A DNA stretch of 64,000 nt from Pseudomonadota bacterium (GTDB taxonomy: Bacteria > Desulfobacterota > Desulfovibrionia > Desulfovibrionales > Desulfovibrionaceae): NCBI GenBank assembly GCA_023433925.1, contig JAEYTO010000069.1, forward strand, positions 33,480-97,479, given 5' to 3'. Positions 1-10,012 of this stretch are shown piece by piece. Made by a program: the position numbers and the translations under genes. The notes beneath the pieces were generated by a model. It had not been told where the DNA came from and searched no databases. It saw only the letters and a list, made by a program, of their open reading frames with translations. Positions within the stretch are counted from its first letter, which is position 1. Every line of letters begins with the position of its first letter.

Positions 1-384
1 GCGACGCCCGACCTCCGCGATGAAGCCTGGCCTGGGAGGCTCTTCGCCGCTCGACGGCTCGGGCGCCTCGCGCCTGTAAAGCTCCAGGAGCCCGGCGAAC
101 TCGCCGGCCAGGCCGCGCACCTCCAGCTCGCCGCCGGCCTCGCGGGCGGCCTGCTCCAGGCGCAGGATGAGCGAGGCCCCGGCCCCGTCCAGGTAATCCA
201 CGCCGGAAGCGTCCGCCACGACCCCACGGCCGCCGGCAGCGGAGACGAGGCCCAGGGCCTGTGTCCACACGGCGGCCGCGCCGTGGCTGTCGAGCCGGCC
301 CTGGAACGCCAGGAGAGGCCTCCCGCCTTCCTCGTCGAGCCTCACCCTGGCGGGGGGCGCGCCGTGTTCCCTCTTGCGCATCAT
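1..384 (-). CDS. MlaE-family ABC transporter permease with N-terminal STAS domain (partial)
   Basis: The first 128 codons of a minus-strand gene that runs off the left edge. Residues about 12-105 read as a STAS/MlaB-like domain (FQGRLDSHGAAAVW, then DASGVDYLDGAGASL, the usual beta-strand/helix pattern around an anti-sigma-antagonist-like site). The last visible residues, FIAEVGR, match the point where MlaE permeases begin their membrane part in the fused STAS-permease form. The product would be the inner-membrane permease of a phospholipid or resistance-type (Mla/Ttg2) transporter. Start is ATG at 384, after GAGAGGAAGAT; a second ATG follows directly. The permease assignment depends on sequence outside the window. 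Confidence 0.6.
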   Translation of the reverse strand, partial: MMRKREHGAPPARVRLDEEGGRPLLAFQGRLDSHGAAAVWTQALGLVSAAGGRGVVADASGVDYLDGAGASLILRLEQAAREAGGELEVRGLAGEFAGLLELYRREAPEPSSGEEPPRPGFIAEVGRR

Positions 385-482
385 ATCTTCCTCTCGCGGC
401 TTTCCCACGGGCAGCCCCCTATGTTAGCCTGTCAGGGCCGTCTTGGCGATCACGGACACGCAGGTGGCGAGCGAGGTGGCGC

Positions 483-1190
483 ATGGCCGGACGGATTTTC
501 GAGAGTGAAGAGTACAGGAATCGCGTCGGGGCCTTTGCCGATCGCGTCGACGCGGGGCGGATGCTCGGAGAGATGTTGGCCCCGGAATACGAGGCTCTGC
601 CCGGCGGGCTCGTGCTGGCCATCCCCTCGGGCGGCGTGCCCGTGGGCCTGGAGGTGGGCCGCAGGCTGCGCCTGCCCATGGACCTGGTCATCGCGCGCAA
701 GCTTCAGATCCCCGGCGACACCGAGGCGGGCTTCGGGGCCATGGCTCTGGGCGGCGAGGCGCACCTGAACGAACCCATGGTCGCGCGCCTGGGGCTCACG
801 CAGGAGGAGATCGACGCCGAGCGGCGCACGGTGGAGGCGGAGCTGGCCAGGCGCAACGAGCTTCTGCGCGCCGGCAAGCCGTCGCCGGATGTTCGCGAGC
901 GCACGGCCATCGTGGTCGATGACGGACTGGCCACGGGCTACACCATGCAGGCCGCGCTGCGCGATCTGCGCTCGCGCGGGGCGGCCGGGATCGTCGTGGC
1001 CGTGCCCACGGCCCCCGTGGAGACCGCCCGCAGGCTGGCCGGCATGGCCGACGCCGTCTACTGCCTGAGCATCCAGGACTACTACCCGTTCGCCGTGGCT
1101 TCGGCCTACCGGGAGTGGCGCGATCTGACTCGCGAGGAGGTGGCGGGCATGCTGCGCCTGGCGGGATTCCGGCCTGGCGGCCGAGGCTAG
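483..1190 (+). CDS. Predicted phosphoribosyltransferase
   Basis: A 235-residue type I phosphoribosyltransferase fold protein. The PRPP-binding signature is visible as AIVVDDGLATGYTM at about residues 142-155, with an earlier IPSGGVPVG loop near residue 42 and the RKLQIPGDTEAGFGA segment near 63 that is typical of the COG1926 family. No substrate can be assigned. An open frame extends upstream to 261, but that stretch is Arg/Pro-rich and overlaps the permease gene in antisense, so ATG 483 after GAGGTG is preferred. The next gene begins 2 bp after the stop, so the two are probably co-transcribed. Confidence 0.8.
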   Translation: MAGRIFESEEYRNRVGAFADRVDAGRMLGEMLAPEYEALPGGLVLAIPSGGVPVGLEVGRRLRLPMDLVIARKLQIPGDTEAGFGAMALGGEAHLNEPMVARLGLTQEEIDAERRTVEAELARRNELLRAGKPSPDVRERTAIVVDDGLATGYTMQAALRDLRSRGAAGIVVAVPTAPVETARRLAGMADAVYCLSIQDYYPFAVASAYREWRDLTREEVAGMLRLAGFRPGGRG

Positions 1191-1192
1191 CC

Positions 1193-2203
1193 GTGGCCGG
1201 CCAGGCGGTCACGGGAGCCGGACTCGTCGCGGGCACGTCTCGCCTCAAGGCCGTGATCAACGCCGGAGCGGGCGTCAGGCCCACCGCCGAGCGCCAGGGC
1301 CTTGCCCTGGCCCTGGAGCAGGCCTTTGCCGCCCACGGCTTGCAGGCGGATATCGAGCTGGCGCCGGCAGTGGATTTCGAGGCCGCCGTGCGCCGTGCCG
1401 CGACAGGGCCGTGGAGGGCGGTGGCCGTGGGCGGGGGCGACGGGAGCCTCGGCTCCGCGGCGCGCATCCTGTCCAGGATGCGCAAGCCCATGGCCGTGCT
1501 GCCCATGGGCACCATGAACTATTTCGCCCGCCTGCTGAACATCCCCCTGGACCTGGACGGCGCAACGGCCGTCATCGCGGCCGGCAACCTCGGGCCCGTG
1601 GACGCCGTCGAAGTCAACGGCCGCTTCTTCGTCAGCCACTGCACCCTGGGCATCCATCCGAGCTTCGTGAGCGAGCGCATACGCTTGCAGCACGGCCGGG
1701 GCTGGTTCAAGCCCCTGGCCATGGTCTGGGCCTTGCTCAAGAGCCTGGTGCGCTACACCGTGCTGCGGGTGGAGATCGTGCACGACGGCCGCCGCGAGTC
1801 GCTGCGCACGCCGTTCGTCATGGTCGGCAACAGCCTGAGCGCCCTGAATCCCCTGGCCTTCCGCACGCGCTGCGCGGCGCTCGACGACGGGCTCATGGCC
1901 TTGATCATCGGCCGCCGCCTGGGCCGCCTGGGGCTCGTGGCCTCGGCCGCGCGCACCTTCTTGGGCCGCCTGGACCCCGAGCGGGACTTCCGGCTGCTGC
2001 ACCTGCCCGAGTGCGTCGTGCACGTGGATCGGAAGCTGGTCAGCGTGACCCTGGACGGCGAGCTTGACAGGCTCGCCCCGCCCCTGCGCTTCCGCATTCT
2101 GCCCGGCGCGTTGACCATGCTCCTGCCCGACGCCGCGACCGTGGCTCCGGGGCGGGAGCCCTGCCTCATGAAACCCGGCGACGATCAGGAGGAACGGCCA
2201 TGA
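1193..2203 (+). CDS. Diacylglycerol/lipid kinase family protein
   Basis: About 336 residues of the DAGK catalytic (YegS/DgkB-like) family, which phosphorylates diacylglycerol or sphingoid-type lipids with ATP at the membrane. Seen: KAVINAGAGV as the first strand, the nucleotide loop AVGGGDGSLGSAA near residue 83, and LPMGTMNYFARLLNIP near 109, which corresponds to the family GT-N-FA motif. The C-terminal beta-sandwich contains the usual LDDGLM segment. The start is uncertain: GTG 1193 follows the previous stop directly and has a poor ribosome site, and another GTG lies at KAVIN. The end overlaps the next gene in an ATGA. Confidence 0.8.
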   Translation: MAGQAVTGAGLVAGTSRLKAVINAGAGVRPTAERQGLALALEQAFAAHGLQADIELAPAVDFEAAVRRAATGPWRAVAVGGGDGSLGSAARILSRMRKPMAVLPMGTMNYFARLLNIPLDLDGATAVIAAGNLGPVDAVEVNGRFFVSHCTLGIHPSFVSERIRLQHGRGWFKPLAMVWALLKSLVRYTVLRVEIVHDGRRESLRTPFVMVGNSLSALNPLAFRTRCAALDDGLMALIIGRRLGRLGLVASAARTFLGRLDPERDFRLLHLPECVVHVDRKLVSVTLDGELDRLAPPLRFRILPGALTMLLPDAATVAPGREPCLMKPGDDQEERP

Positions 2204-2559
2204 TCCGGATCAAGCGCATCTACGACCCGTACAGCCCGGAGGACGGGCGGCGCGTCCTGGTGGACCGCGTCTGGCCGCGCGGTATGCGCAAGGACGAGGC
2301 GGGACTCGACGAGTGGCTCAAGGACCTGGCGCCGAGCACGGCCCTGCGCAAGTGGTTCGGCCATGACCCGGTCCGCTGGGAGGACTTCCAGGCCCGCTAT
2401 CGCGCGGAGCTGGACGCTCCCGAATCCCGTGAACTCCTGGAGCGGCTGGCGCGTGAGGCTGAGACGGGAACGGTGACGCTCCTGTACGGCGCCAAGGACG
2501 AGCGGCACAACCAGGCCGTGGTCATCAGGCAACTCGTGGAGGAGCGGCTGAAAAAGTAG
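2200..2559 (+). CDS. DUF488 family protein (YeaO-like)
   Basis: A 119-residue protein of the DUF488/COG3189 family. Family hallmarks are RVLVDRVWPRGMRKDEA near residue 20, WLKDLAPSTALRKWFGH near 39 and LLYGAKDERHNQAVVL-type residues near the C-terminus. The biochemical role of the family is not established. ATG 2200 overlaps the kinase stop (ATGA) and sits behind an AGGAGG at 2187-2192, so translational coupling with the lipid kinase is likely. Length is normal for the family. Confidence 0.85.
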   Translation: MIRIKRIYDPYSPEDGRRVLVDRVWPRGMRKDEAGLDEWLKDLAPSTALRKWFGHDPVRWEDFQARYRAELDAPESRELLERLAREAETGTVTLLYGAKDERHNQAVVIRQLVEERLKK

Positions 2560-2579
2560 GCCAGGCCAAAAAGCAGCGC

Positions 2580-2608
2580 GGCCCGCCGGGCGTTTGCCTG
2601 ACGGGCCG
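2580..2608 (-). terminator. Possible terminator after typA
   Basis: On the minus strand a GCCCG...CGGGC hairpin follows the typA stop by about 25 bp, and a CTTTTT run lies 8 bases beyond it. The hairpin is imperfect, so this is a tentative call. It lies between convergent genes and could serve both. Confidence 0.35.
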
Positions 2609-2634
2609 ATATATTCGCTATGGGATAAGAGAGC

Positions 2635-4482
<1,848 letters not shown>

Positions 4483-4577
4483 AGAAGTCCTTGAAGGGAT
4501 AACAGGATGTGCGAATCGGGAATGGGATTGGCGCGGGGCGTGGGATACCATGTCCCGGCCGGAAGTCAATGGATTTT

Positions 4578-6665
4578 CTAGGACAAAACGGCGTCGGCGG
4601 GGTCCTGGCGCCCGTCCGGCAAGGGGAACTCGACCCGGAAGCGGGCGCCCGGCCCAGGGTCGAGACTGAATTCGCCGCGGAGCTGCCTGGCCAGGCGCAC
4701 GACGAGCTGAATGCCCAGGCTGGACGGAGACGCGAGGTCCAGGCCGGGCGGCAGGCCTGCCCCGTCATCGCAGACCATAAGGCGCGCCCGTCCCTGGTCA
4801 AGGGTCATGCTCACGGAGATGCGGCCCTCGTCGTGGCCGGCGAAGGCGTGCAGCAAGGCGTTGGATATGAGCTCGTTGAGGATGATGCCGCAGGGCACGG
4901 CCTGGTCGATGGTCAGGAGCGCATCCTGCAAGGGCAGGGCCAGGCTGATGGTCCTGGGACCGGCCATGGCCTCCACGAGGCGGGTGGCCAGCCGAATGGC
5001 GTACTCCTTGAAGTTGATGTGCGCCAGGTCGCGGGACCTGTAGAGCTCCTCGTGGACGAAGGCCATGGACATGATGCGGTTCTGGCTCGCGGCGAAAAGC
5101 TCCGCCACCTCAGGGTTGTCCGTCCGGCTGCCCTGGAGGTGCAGGAGGCTTGAGACGACTTGCAGGTTGTTCTTCACCCGATGATGAATCTCCTTGAGCA
5201 TGACCTCCTTTTCCTGCAGGGAGGCGCGCAGCCGCGCCTCGGCCGCCACGCGCTCGGTGATGTCCTCGGCCGTGCAGATGGCGTACTCCACCCCGCCGTC
5301 GTGACTCAGCTTGGGAGCCATGCGTATGTGCAGGATGCGCTCGCGGCCCAGGGCGTCGGGCTGGAAGGAGCTGTAGCTCACGGGCTCGCGGAAACGGAAG
5401 ACCGTCTCGTTCTGGCGTGCGTATCGCGCGGCCTCGTCGGGCGGGAAGAGATCGGCGAGCTTGCGGCGGACCAGGAGTTCCTTGCTCTGGCCGATGAAAT
5501 CGGCATGAGCCCTGTTGACCGCGCCGTAGAGACCCTCCTCGCGCAAAAACCAGACCTGGAGGTCGATGTTGTCGAGCAGGAGCGCCTGCTCCTCGGCCTT
5601 CTCGGTAAGTGACTGCTCGCGCTCGACGATGGCCGCGATCATCTCCCTGAATTTGTCCTGGAGCACCCGCAGCTCCCTGAAGGCCGGCGCGCCTCCCGCG
5701 GCGTCCAGGTCCGCGCCGTGCTCGCCCCTCTGGAGCAGGGCGACCGCGCTCGAGAAACGGCCCAAGGGCTTCACGACCTGCTCCTGCAGCCTGCGGTTGA
5801 GCGCGTAGATGATGGCGCAGAAGAGCGCGAAGAGGCTGAGCATCATGAGCACCTGGTTCACGGCCAGACCGAGATAGACGGCCGAGGCGGGCCTGGCCGC
5901 GACCACCAGCCAGCCGGTGTCGGCCAGGCGCGAGACGCCGGTCAGGTAGGTTCGGCCGTCCATGCGCTCCAGGCCGGCGAACCCTGCCCGCGAGTCTCTG
6001 GCCTTGCTCACCAGCGGAAGGTGGCCGAGGTTGGCCTGCGTTTCCACGAGCCGTCTGTCGGGATGGGCGAGCACGTTGCCGAAGGCGTCGGTGATGAACA
6101 GGAGGATTTCGTCTCTGTGGCCCGTGGAGGTGTCCGTGACGGTTTCTTGGAGGCTGTCCAGGCAGAGCTCGCCCATGATCGTGCCGCCGGGCGGCATGGA
6201 AATGAACAGGGCCACGGTGAGCTTTCCGGAATGGGGCGAGATGTACGGCAGGGACACGGAGGCCAGACTGGCCGGCGATGTACTCTCCCTCAAGCTCGAA
6301 ACGTCGTCGCCAAGGTGGCCGGAGGGAATGTCCGCGATCACGGCTCCATCGGCGTCGATCCAGGCCAGGCGGTTGAAGAAGGGATACAGGCCGTGCATCT
6401 TGACCATGTGCATGATGAAACTGTCGGAGGAGGAGGTCGAGTTGAGCGCGGCCAGGTTCTGCAAGGTCAGCCTGGCGTTTTGCAGGAAGCTCTCCACGTT
6501 GCCGGTCAGGATGCGCGAGAAGAGCAGGTGTTCGCGGGTGACGATCTCTTGCTGCTCGCGGCCGATGAACACCGTGGTCAGCGCGAAGAGGATCAGGGTG
6601 GGCAGGAGCAGGCGCAGGCCGAGAAAGCGCCGGATGATGGAGAAGAGATCCGAGCCCGCGGCCAT
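4578..6665 (-). CDS. Membrane sensor histidine kinase (Cache-PAS-HisKA_2)
   Basis: A 695-residue sensor kinase. Order: membrane segment about 15-34, a periplasmic Cache-like domain about 40-262 (FFNRLAWIDADGAVIADI, ITDAFGNVLAHPD), a second membrane segment about 264-287, a HAMP-like linker, a PAS domain about 358-472 ending in CTAEDITER, and the transmitter. The dimerisation motif KEIHHRVKNNLQ (491-502) is the HisKA_2 type, with phospho-accepting His probably 495. ATPase boxes NELISNALLHAF and DDGAGLP follow. No receiver domain and no response-regulator gene is adjacent. The start lies 7 bp after the stop of the binding-protein gene, so the two form one operon. Confidence 0.9.
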   Translation of the reverse strand: MAAGSDLFSIIRRFLGLRLLLPTLILFALTTVFIGREQQEIVTREHLLFSRILTGNVESFLQNARLTLQNLAALNSTSSSDSFIMHMVKMHGLYPFFNRLAWIDADGAVIADIPSGHLGDDVSSLRESTSPASLASVSLPYISPHSGKLTVALFISMPPGGTIMGELCLDSLQETVTDTSTGHRDEILLFITDAFGNVLAHPDRRLVETQANLGHLPLVSKARDSRAGFAGLERMDGRTYLTGVSRLADTGWLVVAARPASAVYLGLAVNQVLMMLSLFALFCAIIYALNRRLQEQVVKPLGRFSSAVALLQRGEHGADLDAAGGAPAFRELRVLQDKFREMIAAIVEREQSLTEKAEEQALLLDNIDLQVWFLREEGLYGAVNRAHADFIGQSKELLVRRKLADLFPPDEAARYARQNETVFRFREPVSYSSFQPDALGRERILHIRMAPKLSHDGGVEYAICTAEDITERVAAEARLRASLQEKEVMLKEIHHRVKNNLQVVSSLLHLQGSRTDNPEVAELFAASQNRIMSMAFVHEELYRSRDLAHINFKEYAIRLATRLVEAMAGPRTISLALPLQDALLTIDQAVPCGIILNELISNALLHAFAGHDEGRISVSMTLDQGRARLMVCDDGAGLPPGLDLASPSSLGIQLVVRLARQLRGEFSLDPGPGARFRVEFPLPDGRQDPADAVLS

Positions 6666-6672
6666 GGGTCTG

Positions 6673-7833
6673 TCAATCGGCGCGCACGAGGCGGCTGTTT
6701 TCGACGCGCATGAGCACGTCGCGGCTCTCCACGTCGCCGAAGCGATCCAAGCTCAACGGGCCGGAAAGCGTCGGATGGTCGCGGATGGTCGTCAGGGCGG
6801 CGGGCAGCCCCGCCGCCGATCCGCCGCAACGCCGCAAGGCCTCGGCCAGGATGAGCACCGCCTCGTGGGAGCGCGCCGCCGCGAAGGTCGGCTGGGCCCC
6901 GAAGCGCTCGGAGAAGCTCTTGGCGAAGCGTGTGTATTCGGGGCTGGTCGTGTCCACGGGGTTGGACACCGCGATGACCATGTTCTCCGCGTGGCGGCCG
7001 GCATGGCGCAACAGCGTATCGGTGCTGGCCCAATCCGAGGACATGAGCCGCACGGGCGGCCGGATGCGCGCCACGTGCTGGACCAGGCCGGCGGTGTCCC
7101 GCGCCGAGGCGATGAACAGCACCGCCTCGATGCGCCGCTCGGACAGGTTGGCCGCAATGGCGTCGTACTCCTCGGGGCCACCGAACTCCGGGGCCAAGGT
7201 CAGTTCCACGCCCGCGCCCAATTCGCCCAGCCGCTGGGAGAAGGCCGCGGCGTAGGGCTCGCAGTATTCGGCGTTGCGCCGGTCGAGCACCACCGCCAGA
7301 CTGGGCTTGGGGGAAGCCCGCAGGGAATGCTCGGCCAGGGTTTTGGCCGCAGAGGTCGGCGTGGGGCAGTTGCGGAAGAAAGGGTCCTTGATGCCGGACA
7401 GGAGGGGCGTGGATGTCGTGGGGCTGAACAGCACGGTGTCGGTCGCATTGGCCAGGGGCAGGGCGGCCATGGTCTGCGAGCTGGTCATGTGCCCGATGAT
7501 GGCCACGGCGCCGGCTTCGATGAGCGCCTTGTCGGCGGCCAGGGCCCCCTCGGGCGTGTTCAGGTCGTCCATGGCCAGAAGCGTCAGGGGACGCCCCAGG
7601 ATGCCTCCGGCGGAGTTGACGTGCTCCACGGCGAGGGCCGCCCCGTTGCGCCCTTGCACGCCCAGGTCGCTGTAGCGGCCGGTCAGTTGGCCGGAGAAGC
7701 CGAGAATGATTGGCCCTCGCAGCCAGTTCATGAACGGCTCGCGGCAGAGCAGGACCAAGGCGAGCATGCCCGCAAGGCCCAGCCCGAGCGCAAGCCTGAT
7801 GGGAGAACTCCAGTTCCCGCGTATCCTGAGCAT
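6673..7833 (-). CDS. Periplasmic substrate-binding protein (Peripla_BP_6 type)
   Basis: A 386-residue protein of the branched-chain-amino-acid/amide binding-protein family. Residues about 13-31 are a hydrophobic signal or anchor segment. The mature part opens with GPIILGFSGQLTGRYSDLG, then GRNGAALAVEHVNSAGGI and DDLNTPEGALAADKALI, which are the conserved first-lobe motifs, and continues with IIGHMTSSQTMAALPLAN. No permease or ATPase gene is nearby; instead a sensor kinase with a periplasmic domain follows after 7 bp. I infer that the protein presents a ligand to the kinase. The ligand is unknown. Confidence 0.85.
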   Translation of the reverse strand: MLRIRGNWSSPIRLALGLGLAGMLALVLLCREPFMNWLRGPIILGFSGQLTGRYSDLGVQGRNGAALAVEHVNSAGGILGRPLTLLAMDDLNTPEGALAADKALIEAGAVAIIGHMTSSQTMAALPLANATDTVLFSPTTSTPLLSGIKDPFFRNCPTPTSAAKTLAEHSLRASPKPSLAVVLDRRNAEYCEPYAAAFSQRLGELGAGVELTLAPEFGGPEEYDAIAANLSERRIEAVLFIASARDTAGLVQHVARIRPPVRLMSSDWASTDTLLRHAGRHAENMVIAVSNPVDTTSPEYTRFAKSFSERFGAQPTFAAARSHEAVLILAEALRRCGGSAAGLPAALTTIRDHPTLSGPLSLDRFGDVESRDVLMRVENSRLVRAD

Positions 7834-7866
7834 GCAGCCGCCTTGTTAGCGCACTTTGCGAATGAC

Positions 7867-7910
7867 CTGAGAGAGGGCGCTGCCCTCTCTCAGACTCTCT
7901 CCCGCCAGGG
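7867..7910 (+). repeat. Dispersed GAGAGAGGGC palindromic repeat, copy 1
   Basis: A 12-bp perfect stem CTGAGAGAGGGC (7867-7878) and GCCCTCTCTCAG (7882-7893) with a 3-base loop, followed by the conserved tail ACTCTCTCCCGCCAGGG. The same arrangement occurs at 23066-23109 (inverted) and 32724-32766, with degraded forms elsewhere. Confidence 0.8.
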
Positions 7911-8056
7911 GAATGATTGGCTCGGGCCGTCCTGGCCCTCGCCCTGCGGGCATCGCCCAAGGCGGCGATGTCCAATTGTGCTGTCCTGCACAATTGTCCC
8001 CTGGGCCCCCATTTCATTTGCAAAATGCCCTAAATACTGGAGCGCCCTACAAATAA

Positions 8057-8099
8057 CCTGAGAGGGCGCCGTCCTCCCCGGACTTCCTCCGGCAGGGAG
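8057..8099 (+). repeat. Dispersed GAGAGGGC repeat, degraded copy
   Basis: The order of motifs (ACCTGAGAGGGCGCC, then GTCCTCCCCGGACTTCCTCC, then GGCAGGG) follows copy 1, but the stem is no longer perfect. Read as a decayed member of the same family. Confidence 0.5.
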
Positions 8100-8510
8100 C
8101 CTGTCATGATAGAGCCCTGCGCTCCAGTACGTAAGAGTATTGGGAGCTACTTTTTTGCTTGATTGCGAGCCGTGCTGATTTATGCAGATTAGAATGCCAT
8201 TATGATGAAGTCAACGCCCCTTGGAAATGCTCTTGAACGGTTTTTCAAATGATCTGCTCCGGAATCATTGTGCATTTGTAGTTCCGGTCAATGACAGTAG
8301 GAGCAGGAGCTACTGCGCTGCCGAATTCCTACTCAGGATGCGCATATGCCAGAAAGGTTTTCCCATGAGGCTTGCATTGGTCCCATGAAGCCTGGACGCG
8401 CCTCGTCGGAACCCCGGTCGGCGGGTCTTTTCCCGTGCGCCGGAGCGCCGGCTGGTGTACCATGGCCTCAAAGACCGGTCACGGCCTGAAGGTCAAGACA
8501 AGGAGAACCC

Positions 8511-9935
8511 ATGAGCGCAATGTTCCTGGAGAAGGTCCGCTCGGACCATCTGGCGCACCTTTCCTACATCGTGGGCCACAAGGGCAAGGCCGCGGTCATC
8601 GACCCCCGGCGAGACTGCCAGGCCTACATCGACATCGCCCGCCAGAACGGCGCGGCCATCACGCACGTCTTCGAAACCCACCGCAACGAGGACTACGTCA
8701 CGGGCTCGCGCGAGCTGGCCCGGCGCACCGGGGCCGAGATCCTGCATGGCCGGGGCTTCCCCTTCGGGTTCGGCGGGCCGGTTTCCGAGGGCGATACCTT
8801 CGATTTCGGCGACCTGCGCCTGAGCGTGCTGGAGACGCCCGGCCACACCTTCGACTCCATCTCGCTCGTGCTGCGGGACATGTCCTCGGGCGAGGCTCCG
8901 GTGGCCGTGTTCACGGGCGACAGCCTGTTCATCGGCGACGTGGGCCGCACGGACTTCTATCCGGACCGCCGCGAGGAGGTCGCCGGGCTCCTGTACGACT
9001 CTATCTTCGGCAAGCTCCTGCCCCTGGGCGACCAGGTCATCCTTTATCCGGCCCACGGCGCGGGCTCGGTCTGCGGAAGCGGCATGGCCCAGCGCGAGTT
9101 CTCGACCCTGGGCCACGAGCGCGGGCACAACCCGGCCCTGCGACTCGCGCGCGACGAGTTCGTGCGCCGCAAGGCCCGCGAGCGCCATCCGTTCCCGGAC
9201 TACTTCCGCGAGATGGAGGAGCTGAACGCCGAGGGCTCGGACAGGCCCCTGTGCGAAATCCGCGAGCCCAGGCCGCTGGACGCGGAGGAGTTCGCGCGCA
9301 TGATGGCCGACGGCCGGACGCAGGTTTTGGACGTGCGCAGCGTCGAGTCCTTCGCCGGCGCGTTCGTGCCCGGCAGCCTGGCCATGCCCGCGCAGCTCGT
9401 CTCGGGCTACGCCGGTTTCCTGCTCGATTACGAGCGGCTCATCCTGCTCATCGCCGACGGCCTGGAGGAGGTGGACTCGGCCAGGGTGCAGCTCCTGCGC
9501 ATGGGCTACGACAAGGTGGAGGGCTGGCTCTCGGGCGGCCTGGCCGCCTGGGAGACCGCCGGCCGGGAATACGAGAGCATCCCGGCCGTGCACGTGGACG
9601 AGCTCGTGCGGCGCATCAAGGCCAAGGAGGACTTCACGCTGCTCGACGTGCGCACGCCCGAGGAGGTCGAGCAAGGCATGCTGCCGGGCGCAAGGCACAT
9701 ATTCCTCGGCGAGCTGCGCGACAGACTGGGCGAGATCCCCAGGGACAGGCCCGTGACGACCTTCTGCGGCAGCGGCCAACGGGCCATCGTCGCGGCCTCC
9801 ATCCTCAAGGGCCACGGCTTCGAGCAGGTCGAGGACAGCCTCGGGTCCATGGCGGCCTGCCAGTCCCGCGGCTGCCCCGTGGTCAAGCCCGGCCCATCGG
9901 GCAAGGCAGGCAAGACGCGCAGAGAGGTCGCCTGA
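8511..9935 (+). CDS. Metallo-beta-lactamase-fold protein with two rhodanese domains
   Basis: A 474-residue protein: an N-terminal MBL-fold domain (1-~245) related to persulfide dioxygenases, a first rhodanese-like domain (~265-365) without a visible catalytic Cys, and a second (~375-450) with active-site-type loop TTFCGSGQR, Cys 419. The usual metal motif HxHxDH reads H57-R-N59-E-D61-Y62, so two histidine ligands are replaced. Later ligand positions are kept: GHTFDS, FTGDSLFIGDVGR and YPAHGAGS. The layout suggests sulfane-sulfur handling, but the altered site makes dioxygenase activity uncertain. ATG 8511 follows AAGGAG. Confidence 0.85.
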   Translation: MSAMFLEKVRSDHLAHLSYIVGHKGKAAVIDPRRDCQAYIDIARQNGAAITHVFETHRNEDYVTGSRELARRTGAEILHGRGFPFGFGGPVSEGDTFDFGDLRLSVLETPGHTFDSISLVLRDMSSGEAPVAVFTGDSLFIGDVGRTDFYPDRREEVAGLLYDSIFGKLLPLGDQVILYPAHGAGSVCGSGMAQREFSTLGHERGHNPALRLARDEFVRRKARERHPFPDYFREMEELNAEGSDRPLCEIREPRPLDAEEFARMMADGRTQVLDVRSVESFAGAFVPGSLAMPAQLVSGYAGFLLDYERLILLIADGLEEVDSARVQLLRMGYDKVEGWLSGGLAAWETAGREYESIPAVHVDELVRRIKAKEDFTLLDVRTPEEVEQGMLPGARHIFLGELRDRLGEIPRDRPVTTFCGSGQRAIVAASILKGHGFEQVEDSLGSMAACQSRGCPVVKPGPSGKAGKTRREVA

Positions 9936-10012
9936 AGCGCGGCAAGGGGCCGCGCCTTCCAGTCCGGCGAGAGTTGTCGCCGGAGCCTGCAAGGCCGGGG
10001 CGGGCCGGCCGC

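Larger units (their letters stand above)
7834..8510. other. Gene-free region with multiple palindromes and repeat modules
   Basis: No supported gene. It holds a GAGAGAGGGC repeat (7867-7910), a hairpin CATCGCC/GGCGATG (7951-7970), a perfect 9-bp hairpin CAATTGTGC/GCACAATTG (7973-7996), a CATTTCATTTGCAAAATG module near 8010-8027, a degraded GAGAGGGC repeat (about 8057-8099), and an 11-bp inverted repeat TACTGGAGCGC (8035-8045) matched at 8119-8129. The right half (about 8130-8340) is more AT-rich than its surroundings and probably carries the promoter of the gene at 8511. Confidence 0.6.

Noticed and set aside
5962..8061. A 699-codon plus-strand frame antisense to the kinase and binding-protein genes
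   Set aside because: No family motifs, Arg/Gly/His-rich composition, and both genes on the minus strand are well supported.
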